Shown here: piece by piece, positions 28,103 through 36,542 of the stretch | How positions within the stretch are numbered: position 1 is the stretch's first letter | Layout: every line of letters begins with the position of its first letter | DNA from: ENR-C587 sp942493235 | Lineage (GTDB): Bacteria; Bacteroidota; Ignavibacteria; Kapaibacteriales; UBA2268 | Assembly: GCA_942493235.1 (NCBI GenBank) | Contig: OW818676.1 | Coordinates: 1,798,001 to 1,862,000, forward strand | DNA: 64,000 nucleotides | Direction: 5' to 3' | The notes under the pieces: generated by a model | Databases searched by the model: none | What the model was told of the DNA's origin: nothing | The model's input: only the letters and a program-made list of their open reading frames with translations | Made by a program: the position numbers and the translations under genes

Positions 28103-28516
28103 ATGCCAAACAAAGAAAAATTACGAAGCTTTTTTATTGAGAATAAATTATTCAGATGTATAGTCAATATACTAATTGGAGCAATTCTGTTATATGTATC
28201 TTCTTTAGAACTTTTTGCCAACGAAGCGTTTTCATTTCTACTTGTATTCTCGATTTTCCTTTTCGTAGCTTCTATTTATTTTATATATAAAAACTTACTA
28301 TTACTCGTCTTTGGTCTTCCAAAGCTTAGAATTAACGGAGACCGGCTCGAATATTATACAATATTCAAAAAGCAATCTTTCCCAATAGATAAGGTATTTA
28401 TTACAAAACAAAGATTGATTTTTGAAAGATTTATTTATATCAAAGTGGATAATAAAAAATTGATATTTTATTACTATTCATTAGATGATGATTTCAGAAA
28501 AGCATTAGGGATATAA
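28103..28516 (+). CDS. Two-helix membrane protein with PH-like tail
   Basis: A 137-residue protein with two membrane helices (about residues 18-38 and 45-65: CIVNILIGAILLYVSSLELF and FSFLLVFSIFLFVASIYFIY), followed by a beta-rich domain (LRINGDRLEYYTIFKKQSFP) resembling bacterial PH-like domains. Start taken at ATG 28103; the upstream TTG extension crosses the hairpin at 28041-28074. No specific function recognised. Confidence 0.6.
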   Translation: MPNKEKLRSFFIENKLFRCIVNILIGAILLYVSSLELFANEAFSFLLVFSIFLFVASIYFIYKNLLLLVFGLPKLRINGDRLEYYTIFKKQSFPIDKVFITKQRLIFERFIYIKVDNKKLIFYYYSLDDDFRKALGI

Positions 28517-29141
28517 TATTATTTTTAAAAAAGCAAGAGAGCAATTATTTCTAACCGCTAAAATTATGAATGTAGAATCTACATGTTCTACATTGTAAAT
28601 TTTAAAATTTAGTAACGGAAATAATTTATATTGAGCGAGAGGCACAACTCAGTGTAAACACTTAGTCAAGTAAGAATTATAAATATTCGAGAATAAAATC
28701 TGCAAGCAGACCTGAAAAACGGACTTCTATAAATCACACTTAATGAAAATAATTCACATACCTAAGCAGTACGGCACATTTGGCGATAAATATCGATTAC
28801 GTACTATTTATTAATGAATTCCAAACTAAAAGTATTATGATAAAAAATAATGGATAAATATATTCAATTCATGCGTAACCTTTTATTGATTTGATGTGTC
28901 TATCCAATATATAAAAATGAAGAAAAATGAAAAATAATGAAAATATATCTTGTTTATGAATATAGCATTTGGTAACTTGCATTTGTGCTGTCTTATATTT
29001 AATAATTATAATCTTAATTTATGTTATAAATTGCTTGGCGTGAAAACCGAATTTAGAAAACCGTACCTTGAATACTGCTTAAATAATATAAATAGTGGTA
29101 TTATTTGTTTTATATTTATGAAATATTAGGAGGAAAACCTT
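28517..29141. other. Non-coding stretch carrying an element-end-like repeat
   Basis: No supported gene in 625 nt. It contains the repeat at 28566-28642 that recurs at 62324-62400. The 3' part is AT-rich and leads to an AGGAGGAAA ribosome-binding site for the next gene. Confidence 0.6.
28566..28642. repeat. 77-nt dispersed repeat with nested palindrome, copy 1
   Basis: It begins with TGTAGAA-8 nt-TTCTACA (28571-28592), which also contains the near-palindrome GTAGAATCTAC, then an AT-rich stretch and CGGAAATAATTTATA. Copy 2 is at 62324-62400 with about 80 percent identity by eye. Copy 2 is directly joined to a truncated 3' end of the element's last gene, which suggests that this sequence marks an element end or recombination site. 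Confidence 0.6.
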
Positions 29142-29888
29142 ATGAAACGTGTATGTTTTTTCACGGCACTGCTAATAGCGGTAGCATTTCTTAGCTTTGA
29201 AAAGAGCTATGCTATTGACCCCGATTGTCTGGAAATAGTTTTGGGTAATGATGGTTATTCTTCCGAAAATCTTGATTCAATAATGGTGGACACTTGCACA
29301 AACTCTCCCACATACAATAAATGGTATGCTAAGAAAGGAATTGTAATTCGATTTTATGATTATCCATTTATTGAAGAACCGATTCCTATAAATATTATAA
29401 AATATTGGTATGATATAGATACTAATCTTGCTCTATTAAAAGAAAGGCTTCAGAACATTAGTAATAAATATGGTATTTTTACAATAATCAGAGAGACAAA
29501 AGATGAATTTTCACATCTTTACAGAAAAGATTTTACATTGACATTTGAAAATTATATTTGTTTTGATTCCTTATGTTATGATATTATTGATAGTTCTGCT
29601 AATGTATGGTCAATCAATTTTAGATTTGTGCCTGAGAAATTAGACGTTAAAGAAAATAATTATAACCCAATTATATATAATGAAGATAATATACTGAAAA
29701 TAAATTGTAGTTTAAGTATTAATAGTAAAATAAAACTAATTGATATTTACGGGAATATTTACAATACCAATTTTGAAATTATGGACAATACTGTTAATAT
29801 AAATATATCAAATTTATCAATAGGAGTTTATTTCATTCAAATTGATAATTTAAAACCAATTAAATTTATTAAGTATTTAGGAAGTTAA
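29142..29888 (+). CDS. Secreted protein with type IX secretion C-terminal signal
   Basis: A 248-residue protein with a signal peptide (MKRVCFFTALLIAVAFLSF, cleaved near SYA-ID) and a C-terminal T9SS type A sorting domain of about 75 residues: KIKLIDIYGN, ISNLSIGVYFIQID and FIKYLGS fit the family pattern. The central 140 residues have four cysteines and no recognised domain. The family signal predicts export through the outer membrane and removal of the tail. It is placed between two possible element-boundary marks and may be cargo. Confidence 0.75.
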   Translation: MKRVCFFTALLIAVAFLSFEKSYAIDPDCLEIVLGNDGYSSENLDSIMVDTCTNSPTYNKWYAKKGIVIRFYDYPFIEEPIPINIIKYWYDIDTNLALLKERLQNISNKYGIFTIIRETKDEFSHLYRKDFTLTFENYICFDSLCYDIIDSSANVWSINFRFVPEKLDVKENNYNPIIYNEDNILKINCSLSINSKIKLIDIYGNIYNTNFEIMDNTVNINISNLSIGVYFIQIDNLKPIKFIKYLGS

Positions 29889-30394
29889 TGCGTGAATAAA
29901 ACAACTATGATATTACAATGGCAGTATATCCTGATTCAAATAATTTAGCAAATGGAGATAAAGATGTAAAGCCAATTAATGTTGGAGATGTATAAATTCT
30001 ATCAACAAACTAAATTTGATAGCTTAACTGAACAAGTGCCAAAAAGACATTGATGTTTTAAAATGATATGCTCGGGAAATGCTCGTTTTTGCTTAAAAAA
30101 GGGGCATAAATGGGCAGATTTGCGAATTATTCAGTTAACTTATCTGAAAATAATATTTTCATTACTCCTATATTTATCAATCATTTACCTTTGAGCCGAT
30201 GAGCGGACTTGAACCGCTGACCTAATCATTACGAATGAACATATAATCATTGTAAGTGCTTTAAATACAACATAGATAAAAATAACTGGGCGAAAATCGG
30301 GACGTTTTGTTTTGACATTTATACAAAATAAAACTTCATTGTTTTCGTAAACAAAAATTCAAGTAAATTTATCAGATTATTTTTGGGGAAAAAT
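29889..30394. other. Degraded stretch with gene and tRNA fragments
   Basis: From about 29914 to 29994 one frame still reads YDITMAVYPDSNNLANG followed by KDVKPINVGDV-stop, a protein-like tail without a start, so probably a gene remnant. A tRNA 3' half lies at 30192-30240. The remainder is AT-rich with no gene. Confidence 0.5.
30192..30240 (-). pseudogene. 3' half of a tRNA gene, probably tRNA-Thr(CGT)
   Basis: Read on the minus strand the sequence has an anticodon-loop-like TTCGTAA, then TGATT, a variable AGGTC, a perfect T arm (AGCGG-TTCAAGT-CCGCT) and an acceptor strand CATCGGCTCA. The D arm and 5' acceptor strand are missing; upstream text does not pair. Such a 3' fragment is what remains at one end of an element that integrated into a tRNA gene. 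The intact tRNA is not in the window. Confidence 0.65.
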
Positions 30395-30640
30395 ATGCCG
30401 TATATTTCTGAAAAATGCGAAAGACTTCGATTTCGCACATATAAATGTGTTCAAAAATTGAGAAACGAATCAAACACGATATATTCTGAAAAAAAGGCAT
30501 TTCAGATTATTCTTGAGAGAGCTGCTATTGCTAAAGCACCTACCGGATTTGAAAAAGATAATTTCAGTAATTCATACCAAGCTTATAGGCACTTCAAGAT
30601 GAACAAGAAAGAGGATTTGCAATATTACGATATAAAATAA
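30395..30640 (+). CDS. Small basic protein, first gene of the element
   Basis: An 81-residue basic protein (CERLRFRTYKCVQKLRNE..) with no recognised domain; mainly helical. ATG 30395 is preceded by GGGGAAAAAT and is chosen over a TTG four codons upstream. As first gene it could be a regulator, but there is no clear helix-turn-helix. Confidence 0.5.
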   Translation: MPYISEKCERLRFRTYKCVQKLRNESNTIYSEKKAFQIILERAAIAKAPTGFEKDNFSNSYQAYRHFKMNKKEDLQYYDIK

Positions 30641-30754
30641 TGAACACGTTTGAACAACATATTTAAGCATAAATATAAGACGAATAAGACCTTACAAAAT
30701 AAAATATCTCGAAAAATCGGTATTTATGTATTGGGAACATTACATTAAGGAAAA

Positions 30755-30925
30755 ATGGAATACTATAACGAGTCAGAAGAGAATATACGTAAGGTAAAAA
30801 AGGCATTAAAAAATCAAAGGCTTCATAGGCATATAGAAGACGAATTCAATGCGTACCTGCCATTATTAAATCTCTTACAAAGGAGAAAAATAAAGAGATA
30901 CAAACTTGTAAATAGGAGCAGATAA
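30755..30925 (+). CDS. 56-residue basic helical protein
   Basis: ATG at 30755 follows TAAGGAAAA; the product is charged and helical (ENIRKVKKALKNQRLHRHIE) and ends with a basic tail. Its TAA overlaps the ATG of the next gene as TAATG, a coupling used repeatedly in this array, which supports its being real despite its size. Function unknown. Confidence 0.6.
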   Translation: MEYYNESEENIRKVKKALKNQRLHRHIEDEFNAYLPLLNLLQRRKIKRYKLVNRSR

Positions 30926-31518
30926 TGAGTTTAAATTACGCATTCGATAGTTCAGGTTTTACACGAGTAGGGCTTTTGCAAATGTCGGTTGAATATGCAA
31001 ATGTATTACGTGTAATTTATATGGACATAAATCATAATGAAAGTTGGTTAAATGCTTTACCGTTTGCTGAGAGTTACACATATTCGCAAGTTAATTACAT
31101 AGTAAATGCGTATGTCAATTTGCAGTTAGATGAAGAATTAGTCAATACTTACAATCTAAAGCCTTACAATGCGGGCACACCTGATGATGTGCTTTTAATA
31201 AGATTAGAAATTATTTCAAGCCAGAATAAAGATTTAGTAAAAAAAGTTCTTGATAGACTGTATTATAATACTATCCAGTCAAGAGGCATAGCAAGCACTA
31301 AATATCTTGACCCATTAGGTTACAAAAACAACGAAGCATATTCAAACAATACACCGAGTAACAGTCAAAGCTGGCTTGATAAAGTTAATCCGTTCTCAAG
31401 TGATGATACTCAAGGTTTAGTAGCAAATGTTAAAGATTTACTTGAAGGAACAATATTGTTAGCAATTATCGGCGGTGGTCTATACGTCGGATACCAACTA
31501 TATCAAGGGACTAAATAA
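30925..31518 (+). CDS. Element protein with C-terminal membrane helix
   Basis: A 197-residue protein: a helical N-terminal domain of about 125 residues, a Ser/Asn-rich linker (about 135-150) and one C-terminal membrane segment LEGTILLAIIGGGLYVGYQLY with a short tail. The same build (soluble head, tail anchor with small residues) recurs in several genes here and is typical of membrane-bound virion proteins; that reading is inference. Overlaps both neighbours by one base. Confidence 0.7.
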   Translation: MSLNYAFDSSGFTRVGLLQMSVEYANVLRVIYMDINHNESWLNALPFAESYTYSQVNYIVNAYVNLQLDEELVNTYNLKPYNAGTPDDVLLIRLEIISSQNKDLVKKVLDRLYYNTIQSRGIASTKYLDPLGYKNNEAYSNNTPSNSQSWLDKVNPFSSDDTQGLVANVKDLLEGTILLAIIGGGLYVGYQLYQGTK

Positions 31519-32021
31519 TGGCATTTACGGAATTGGAATTAAAACCCGGTGATGCGGGAGTTAAAGATACAGTAAATAGATTTATGATTACTTATGCTGT
31601 CAAGTATTCGACAGACAGTCAGATAAAAAAAATCGTTCAGCAGGAAACACGCAAGTATAGCGATGATATAAGTAAAATAAAAGCCTTATTTCGTTATATA
31701 ATTAGAAAGATGACGTATAAGTCAGACCCTCCGGATGCCGAATTGGTAATGTCGCCTAAACACACACTGTTAGGCACAAAAAACTATGGAGACTGCGACG
31801 ACCTTTCAGTTGCACTTGCGTGTCTATTGCTTGCTGCCGGTTACAAGTGTGCGTATAAGACTGTTGCGTGGAAGCCGGGGGCTGGTGATAATTTCTCGCA
31901 TGTATATGTAGTAGTAGAATATGAAAACGGATTAGTCCCATTAGACCCGACTATGAAAGAAATAGGATTTGGTAACGAGGTATCAAAAATCAGACGTGCG
32001 AAAATTTGGAAAGCAGGATAA
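31518..32021 (+). CDS. Transglutaminase-like cysteine protease
   Basis: A 167-residue protein with the papain-like transglutaminase core: C93 in YGDCDDLSVALACLLLAAGY, H128 in FSHVYVVVEY and D143 in VPLDPT form the triad. Related small proteins occur in phages, where they may process structural proteins or cut peptide cross-links. There is no signal peptide, so it acts inside the cell or in a particle. It is followed by 170 nt without a gene. Confidence 0.82.
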   Translation: MAFTELELKPGDAGVKDTVNRFMITYAVKYSTDSQIKKIVQQETRKYSDDISKIKALFRYIIRKMTYKSDPPDAELVMSPKHTLLGTKNYGDCDDLSVALACLLLAAGYKCAYKTVAWKPGAGDNFSHVYVVVEYENGLVPLDPTMKEIGFGNEVSKIRRAKIWKAG

Positions 32022-32199
32022 AGAAAATCCCCTAATTTGATTTTATTTTCGTTTTCATTCAAGACTACTGATAAGGAGTTAAACCCATTTAAACCTATAA
32101 AATTGAGCTAATCAAATATAACACAAATATTTACCAAGACGTGAAAAAGAAGAATTCGCTATTTATGTAGGAATTATTATTTTTCAGAACGGATTGATA

Positions 32200-34053
32200 A
32201 TGAAGCTTAAAGGATTAGACGACAATTTAGCAAATACTTTTTACTCAAAAAATGGATTATTTGGTTTAAGTGATTCCGATACTTGTAATCAGGGAGGCGG
32301 AGAACCATGCTTTGCATTAACAGCCAACGATAAATGTTATAATATTGAAATATTTAAAGAATCATTATTCTGGCTTATACTTATTTATAATTATGAGAAA
32401 GTTACAGACTATTGGTTTGCTGACAGATTAAGAAATACTATATCGGCGAGACTTCAAAACGGCAAAAAAGCTTATATAGAGCTTTCTGACGGACGTAAAA
32501 TATATGTGTTTAATAAAGAATTTGATGAATCTCTAACAAAAAGTAATTCCGAAGAAAAAATAAGGAAATACCTCGACAATTACAGAGATGTTGAGCTACC
32601 AAAACAAAAAATAAATGCAGGTGATGCGTTTTGGACAGGAGCTTTAAATCCCGAATATATAGCATTAGGTATGGGAGGTGCATTTAGCGATAAATACGGT
32701 AATTCCGTATTCGCCTATGTAAAAAACGGATATGGTGGTTCTTTATCAAGACAATTAGCACAGGACGGGTATTTCGGCAATGTTGTACTTGATGGGAAAA
32801 CTAACCATCATTTCAAGTTTCACTATGATTTTAAAAATAGAAATAGCGGTGTACGATTTGAAGACTGGTCAGGAAAGCCATCAGACAATTCAACGGGTGA
32901 AGTATGCTTCATAGCAACAACAAATTTTACAGGCAATGGATACCAAACCGATTTAATTGCCGATTTCGAGAGAACTTATAATGGACATAATTTTTGTGAT
33001 GATGTTTATAAACATGCTCTTGAAACATCCGACAAATTGGGAAAACTTAACAGACCTATAATATGGCAACTGCAAAGAGATGATACTATTATATCATCAA
33101 ATACTGTTTGGACATTAGCTGCTGCCGGATTAACGGTAGTATTAGGTGCAGTTGGCTTGTCAGCTATAGCAGGACCCTTAATTGGATTAGCACAAAAGGC
33201 AGTTTCCGGCAAAAAAGGTCTTACTTTAGCCGATGCTTTGGATTCGGGAATTGGCACAGCATTGTTGCCTAAAAACTCTCCTTTATTAAATGCCCTTCCT
33301 TTAGCCAACAGTTATGCAAAAAAGGACTGGGCGGGACTTGCTACAAGTGCTTTGGGGATTAGCGGACTTACTGATAAAAATACAATTAAAATGTTGCAAA
33401 ATAATGATGTAATGACATTGTTAAAATCCTCTAAAGGACAAAGTTTTGACAGTATTGCAAAATTAGCACAAAATGTAACAAATTTGGAATTACCAAAAGG
33501 TATAACAAACAGTTTAAAATCAGGGACAGCAGTTCAAGAATTACTTAATTCCGGAGACGTTACACAGACAAAAGCATTAGTTGCTATGTTTGCTACAGCA
33601 TCAAGTGGGGGATATTCTGCTTCAATACCTACAAAAGGATTGAATATAGCCAGTGGAAATAATAATATTCAGCATTTAATTCCAATAATGTTAGAAAATG
33701 ATACTAATCATTTCGGGGCAAACACAGACCCAAACATGCACAATCAGTTATTAAGAATGGCAAACGGATTTACTGTAAATAAAAATGTATTTGACGGGAT
33801 AGTACTTGAGGGATTACAAAACAAAATGTCTCTCGGAGATGGTTTATCTGATAATAAAGAGATTGTACTTCCTGCCGGACTACCTTTAGCAAAACGCGAA
33901 TGTTTTGCTAAATATTTAAAATGTAAAGGATTTTCTGTAATTGTCGGTTCAGAAACACAAGCCAAACAAGAGATAACAAACCCGACAGTAGCAAGAACCA
34001 CAACATCAAGTAATAAGACTACAGTATCAGTCAGCAGAAAGGAATGGAAATAA
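32200..34053 (+). CDS. Large element structural candidate with central membrane segments
   Basis: A 617-residue protein. The N-terminal 300 residues are mixed alpha/beta with cysteines (TCNQGGGEPCF) and many Gly/aromatic residues; a hydrophobic stretch WTLAAAGLTVVLGAVGLSAI and a following helix lie around residues 305-335; the C-terminal half is Ala/Ser/Asn-rich and ends TTTSSNKTTVSVSRKEWK. ATG 32200 preferred (the TTG two codons upstream lacks a ribosome-binding site). No homologue recognised; a particle or membrane-penetration protein is possible. Confidence 0.6.
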   Translation: MKLKGLDDNLANTFYSKNGLFGLSDSDTCNQGGGEPCFALTANDKCYNIEIFKESLFWLILIYNYEKVTDYWFADRLRNTISARLQNGKKAYIELSDGRKIYVFNKEFDESLTKSNSEEKIRKYLDNYRDVELPKQKINAGDAFWTGALNPEYIALGMGGAFSDKYGNSVFAYVKNGYGGSLSRQLAQDGYFGNVVLDGKTNHHFKFHYDFKNRNSGVRFEDWSGKPSDNSTGEVCFIATTNFTGNGYQTDLIADFERTYNGHNFCDDVYKHALETSDKLGKLNRPIIWQLQRDDTIISSNTVWTLAAAGLTVVLGAVGLSAIAGPLIGLAQKAVSGKKGLTLADALDSGIGTALLPKNSPLLNALPLANSYAKKDWAGLATSALGISGLTDKNTIKMLQNNDVMTLLKSSKGQSFDSIAKLAQNVTNLELPKGITNSLKSGTAVQELLNSGDVTQTKALVAMFATASSGGYSASIPTKGLNIASGNNNIQHLIPIMLENDTNHFGANTDPNMHNQLLRMANGFTVNKNVFDGIVLEGLQNKMSLGDGLSDNKEIVLPAGLPLAKRECFAKYLKCKGFSVIVGSETQAKQEITNPTVARTTTSSNKTTVSVSRKEWK

Positions 34054-34331
34054 TGTGTAATTGCAGAAATAACAATAATAATAACAATTTAAGCGGAATT
34101 GTATCTGCTCAAGCTTACAGTAATAAAGCATCATTAGTAAATAAATCGCTAACAAATCAAAAATTGTTAATGCCTGAGCTTCTGAAAATATCCGAATCAA
34201 GCCCAAAGATAATATCTTACAATTCTGCAAATTCTGCAAAGACGGCAGAAACTGGTTCGAGTTTACCGAGTTGGGTATTACCGCTTGGGGCAGTAGCAGT
34301 AGCAGGAATAATTTTATATACGATAATATAG
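34053..34331 (+). CDS. Small tail-anchored protein with Asn run
   Basis: A 92-residue protein starting MCNCRNNNNNNNLSG and ending with membrane helix LPLGAVAVAGIILYTII. The ATG at 34053 overlaps the previous stop as TAATG; an ATG at 34044 would add three residues. Possible lipid/thioester modification of the two N-terminal cysteines is open. Function unknown. Confidence 0.6.
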   Translation: MCNCRNNNNNNNLSGIVSAQAYSNKASLVNKSLTNQKLLMPELLKISESSPKIISYNSANSAKTAETGSSLPSWVLPLGAVAVAGIILYTII

Positions 34332-34349
34332 CAAGGAGATAGAGACAAA

Positions 34350-34664
34350 ATGGCAGTTACAGAATCGGAATTAAAAGCAATCAATATTTTAGATGCAGGA
34401 ACAAACTGGATACTTCCGGCTGTTGAAAGTCAATTTCAGAATTACATTGGTAAAGGTAATTCTGAAAATATACATTTCTCAGCATCAAAAATAGCAGAAC
34501 TTGATGCAATGGAATTCAAGAAAAAAGCGAAAATGCTTGGATACACAGAGTATCTGAACGGCAGTGGCGGTATTCTTGAGAATATAAATTGGGTTCAAGT
34601 CGGCGGAGCATTGGCAATAGGTGCATTAATTGGCATATTGATAAAGAAATTTATTATAAAGTAA
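34350..34664 (+). CDS. Small tail-anchored element protein
   Basis: A 104-residue protein with a soluble head (about 1-80) and a C-terminal glycine-rich membrane helix GALAIGALIGILIKKFIIK with positive end. An AAGGAG ribosome-binding site precedes it. The same head-plus-anchor design as its neighbours. Confidence 0.65.
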   Translation: MAVTESELKAINILDAGTNWILPAVESQFQNYIGKGNSENIHFSASKIAELDAMEFKKKAKMLGYTEYLNGSGGILENINWVQVGGALAIGALIGILIKKFIIK

Positions 34665-34688
34665 CAAATAGCAAGGAGTAAGAACAAA

Positions 34689-35225
34689 ATGGCTATGAAT
34701 TTCAAAGCGAACTTAAAACGCGGATTTAGCAAGAACGAATTACTAAGTGACTTAAAGAGCATATTAGCAGTGCCTTTATATGTAGGAATCCCATCAATAT
34801 TTAAACTTTCCGGTTGGTTCGGTTGGACTGTCGGGGTAAGTGTACCGTACATTTTGGGTAAATTATTAGGTATGAATGAAATGTCAAAAGGTGCTTTAGC
34901 AATCGGGCTGACCCATTTAGCATATTTATATTTAGATGACCCTATCAAAAAAATCAATGATGTGGGTATTTGGGAATTAGGTACAGGCAAAAGTATGTCT
35001 GATTACGGATATTTGCAAAATGATACTTACGGAATCGGAAGTATAAACAATTCATATATGAAACAATTACCGAACGGCGAAAATATAATGTATTATCCGG
35101 GAGCAGGTGTAAATGATTATATAGCACCGGGCACTGTGCTAAATGACTATGTAAATACTTCTGCATTATCGGATAGAAACATAAATCAGGGAGCTTTTCA
35201 ACCATTTTATGCAAATGTAGCATAA
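34689..35225 (+). CDS. Element membrane protein with Tyr/Asn/Gly-rich tail
   Basis: A 178-residue protein. Two or three membrane-associated segments lie in residues 25-80 (LAVPLYVGIPSIFKLSG, WTVGVSVPYILGKLL, GALAIGLTHLAYLYL); the last 90 residues are soluble and rich in Asn, Tyr and Gly. No family recognised. Confidence 0.6.
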   Translation: MAMNFKANLKRGFSKNELLSDLKSILAVPLYVGIPSIFKLSGWFGWTVGVSVPYILGKLLGMNEMSKGALAIGLTHLAYLYLDDPIKKINDVGIWELGTGKSMSDYGYLQNDTYGIGSINNSYMKQLPNGENIMYYPGAGVNDYIAPGTVLNDYVNTSALSDRNINQGAFQPFYANVA

Positions 35226-35326
35226 TTTAATACAAAAAGACAATATGTAATATTTAATATCTAAAATTAAAAAATTAATATTTAAAAAATCAAACATCAA
35301 TATAAAAAAGAAAAAGGATAAAGAAA

Positions 35327-35980
35327 ATGGCAGTAGATAAAAGCATTTTAGATAGTTTCGGTTTACCCGAAGGCACCCAATTAGAAGAATTAGCTTCAAT
35401 CGTGTATGACACTATGTATATAAAAGCCGGAGATGCGGTTCCTGACCTAAGTCAATTATTTACTCATGCATTTAAAACAAATGCAATGAGAAATGAAGCA
35501 TTTCCGTTAACAAGTGGCAGATTGATAGTACTTAAAGGATTGAAGATAGAACATAATCTTCAATATTCCGATGCCGAATTATTAAAATTATTTGAAATCA
35601 ATTCGATAATTACAACAACAATTGAAGATAAAAGATATTCAGATATTCCTCTTCAATTATACACTTCGTATAACCGAGTTCCAAACGGATATATAGGTAC
35701 GTCAAAGTTAAATACCGACATTACGAATGTACAAGCTTCGACAGTTGTTTCCAGTGCTAACGGTATTCCGGTATTACCTCAAGATGTAAAGGTACCTCAT
35801 CAAGGTAAAATTGACATAGCTTTTAAAAACAATGTTCAAACAAAAACAAAAACCGGAGCTCCGGGCGTAGGTGTTAAAGGTTCTGATATAAAAAATATGT
35901 ACCCTGAAGCAGTTGACGCTGATTATTATTACTACATTAAATTTACCTTCACAGGTATTATGTACAGACCGGTAAAATAG
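35327..35980 (+). CDS. Element protein, candidate beta-rich virion component
   Basis: A 217-residue protein lacking membrane segments. The N-terminal 60 residues are helical; the rest alternates strands (GRLIVLKGLKIEHN, PLQLYTSYNRVPNGYIG, YYYYIKFTFTGIMYRP). It is the first of four consecutive beta-rich genes (35327-38680) where one would expect the capsid and spike genes if this is a virus. No homologue recognised by reading. Confidence 0.6.
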   Translation: MAVDKSILDSFGLPEGTQLEELASIVYDTMYIKAGDAVPDLSQLFTHAFKTNAMRNEAFPLTSGRLIVLKGLKIEHNLQYSDAELLKLFEINSIITTTIEDKRYSDIPLQLYTSYNRVPNGYIGTSKLNTDITNVQASTVVSSANGIPVLPQDVKVPHQGKIDIAFKNNVQTKTKTGAPGVGVKGSDIKNMYPEAVDADYYYYIKFTFTGIMYRPVK

Positions 35981-36021
35981 TGGGTTTGCCCCTTTTTTAA
36001 AATATTAAAGGATAATATCTT

Positions 36022-36540
36022 ATGCAAATAAGCAAGAATATTGATTTAAACAATATAAAAATTGAACAAGCCATTATAGACCATAATGTTGAATTGCAGA
36101 ATTTCGGTTTAGTGTTTGACAATATGATTATAAACTCGACAAACGGTTCAGTAGAAAAACGATTGAATATAGGTAACAATCCTTTTTTATTAAGAGGAAT
36201 TGTAATAACGGCATATTCAACAAAAGACGGAAATCTATTTCGCTCGGCAAATTATGCTCCCGATGATAAATTTTTGATACAAATTATCAATGGCAGAACA
36301 TCAAATTTAATGTTTAGTTCAGATGTTGATATACAGCTATTTGCACCGATAATCGGTCAAGGAAATCTGCTATTTACTCCGACAATATTAGAAAACAACA
36401 ATGAAATTATTGTAAAAATCAGACACAACGGAGTGAAATTAGAATCTGACAATTCAAATTCAATGACTTTAGGCATAGAAAACCAAGTAAAATTCCAAGT
36501 AGTATTTTTAGGTGCAAAAATTCATCAAGGCAGGAATTAA
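36022..36540 (+). CDS. Beta-rich element protein
   Basis: A 172-residue beta-rich protein (FLLRGIVITAYSTKDGN, KFLIQIINGRTSNLMF, QVVFLGAKIHQGRN). The strand spacing would suit a single jelly roll, but this is inference. The stop is 2 nt before the next ATG. Confidence 0.6.
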   Translation: MQISKNIDLNNIKIEQAIIDHNVELQNFGLVFDNMIINSTNGSVEKRLNIGNNPFLLRGIVITAYSTKDGNLFRSANYAPDDKFLIQIINGRTSNLMFSSDVDIQLFAPIIGQGNLLFTPTILENNNEIIVKIRHNGVKLESDNSNSMTLGIENQVKFQVVFLGAKIHQGRN

Positions 36541-36542
36541 TA

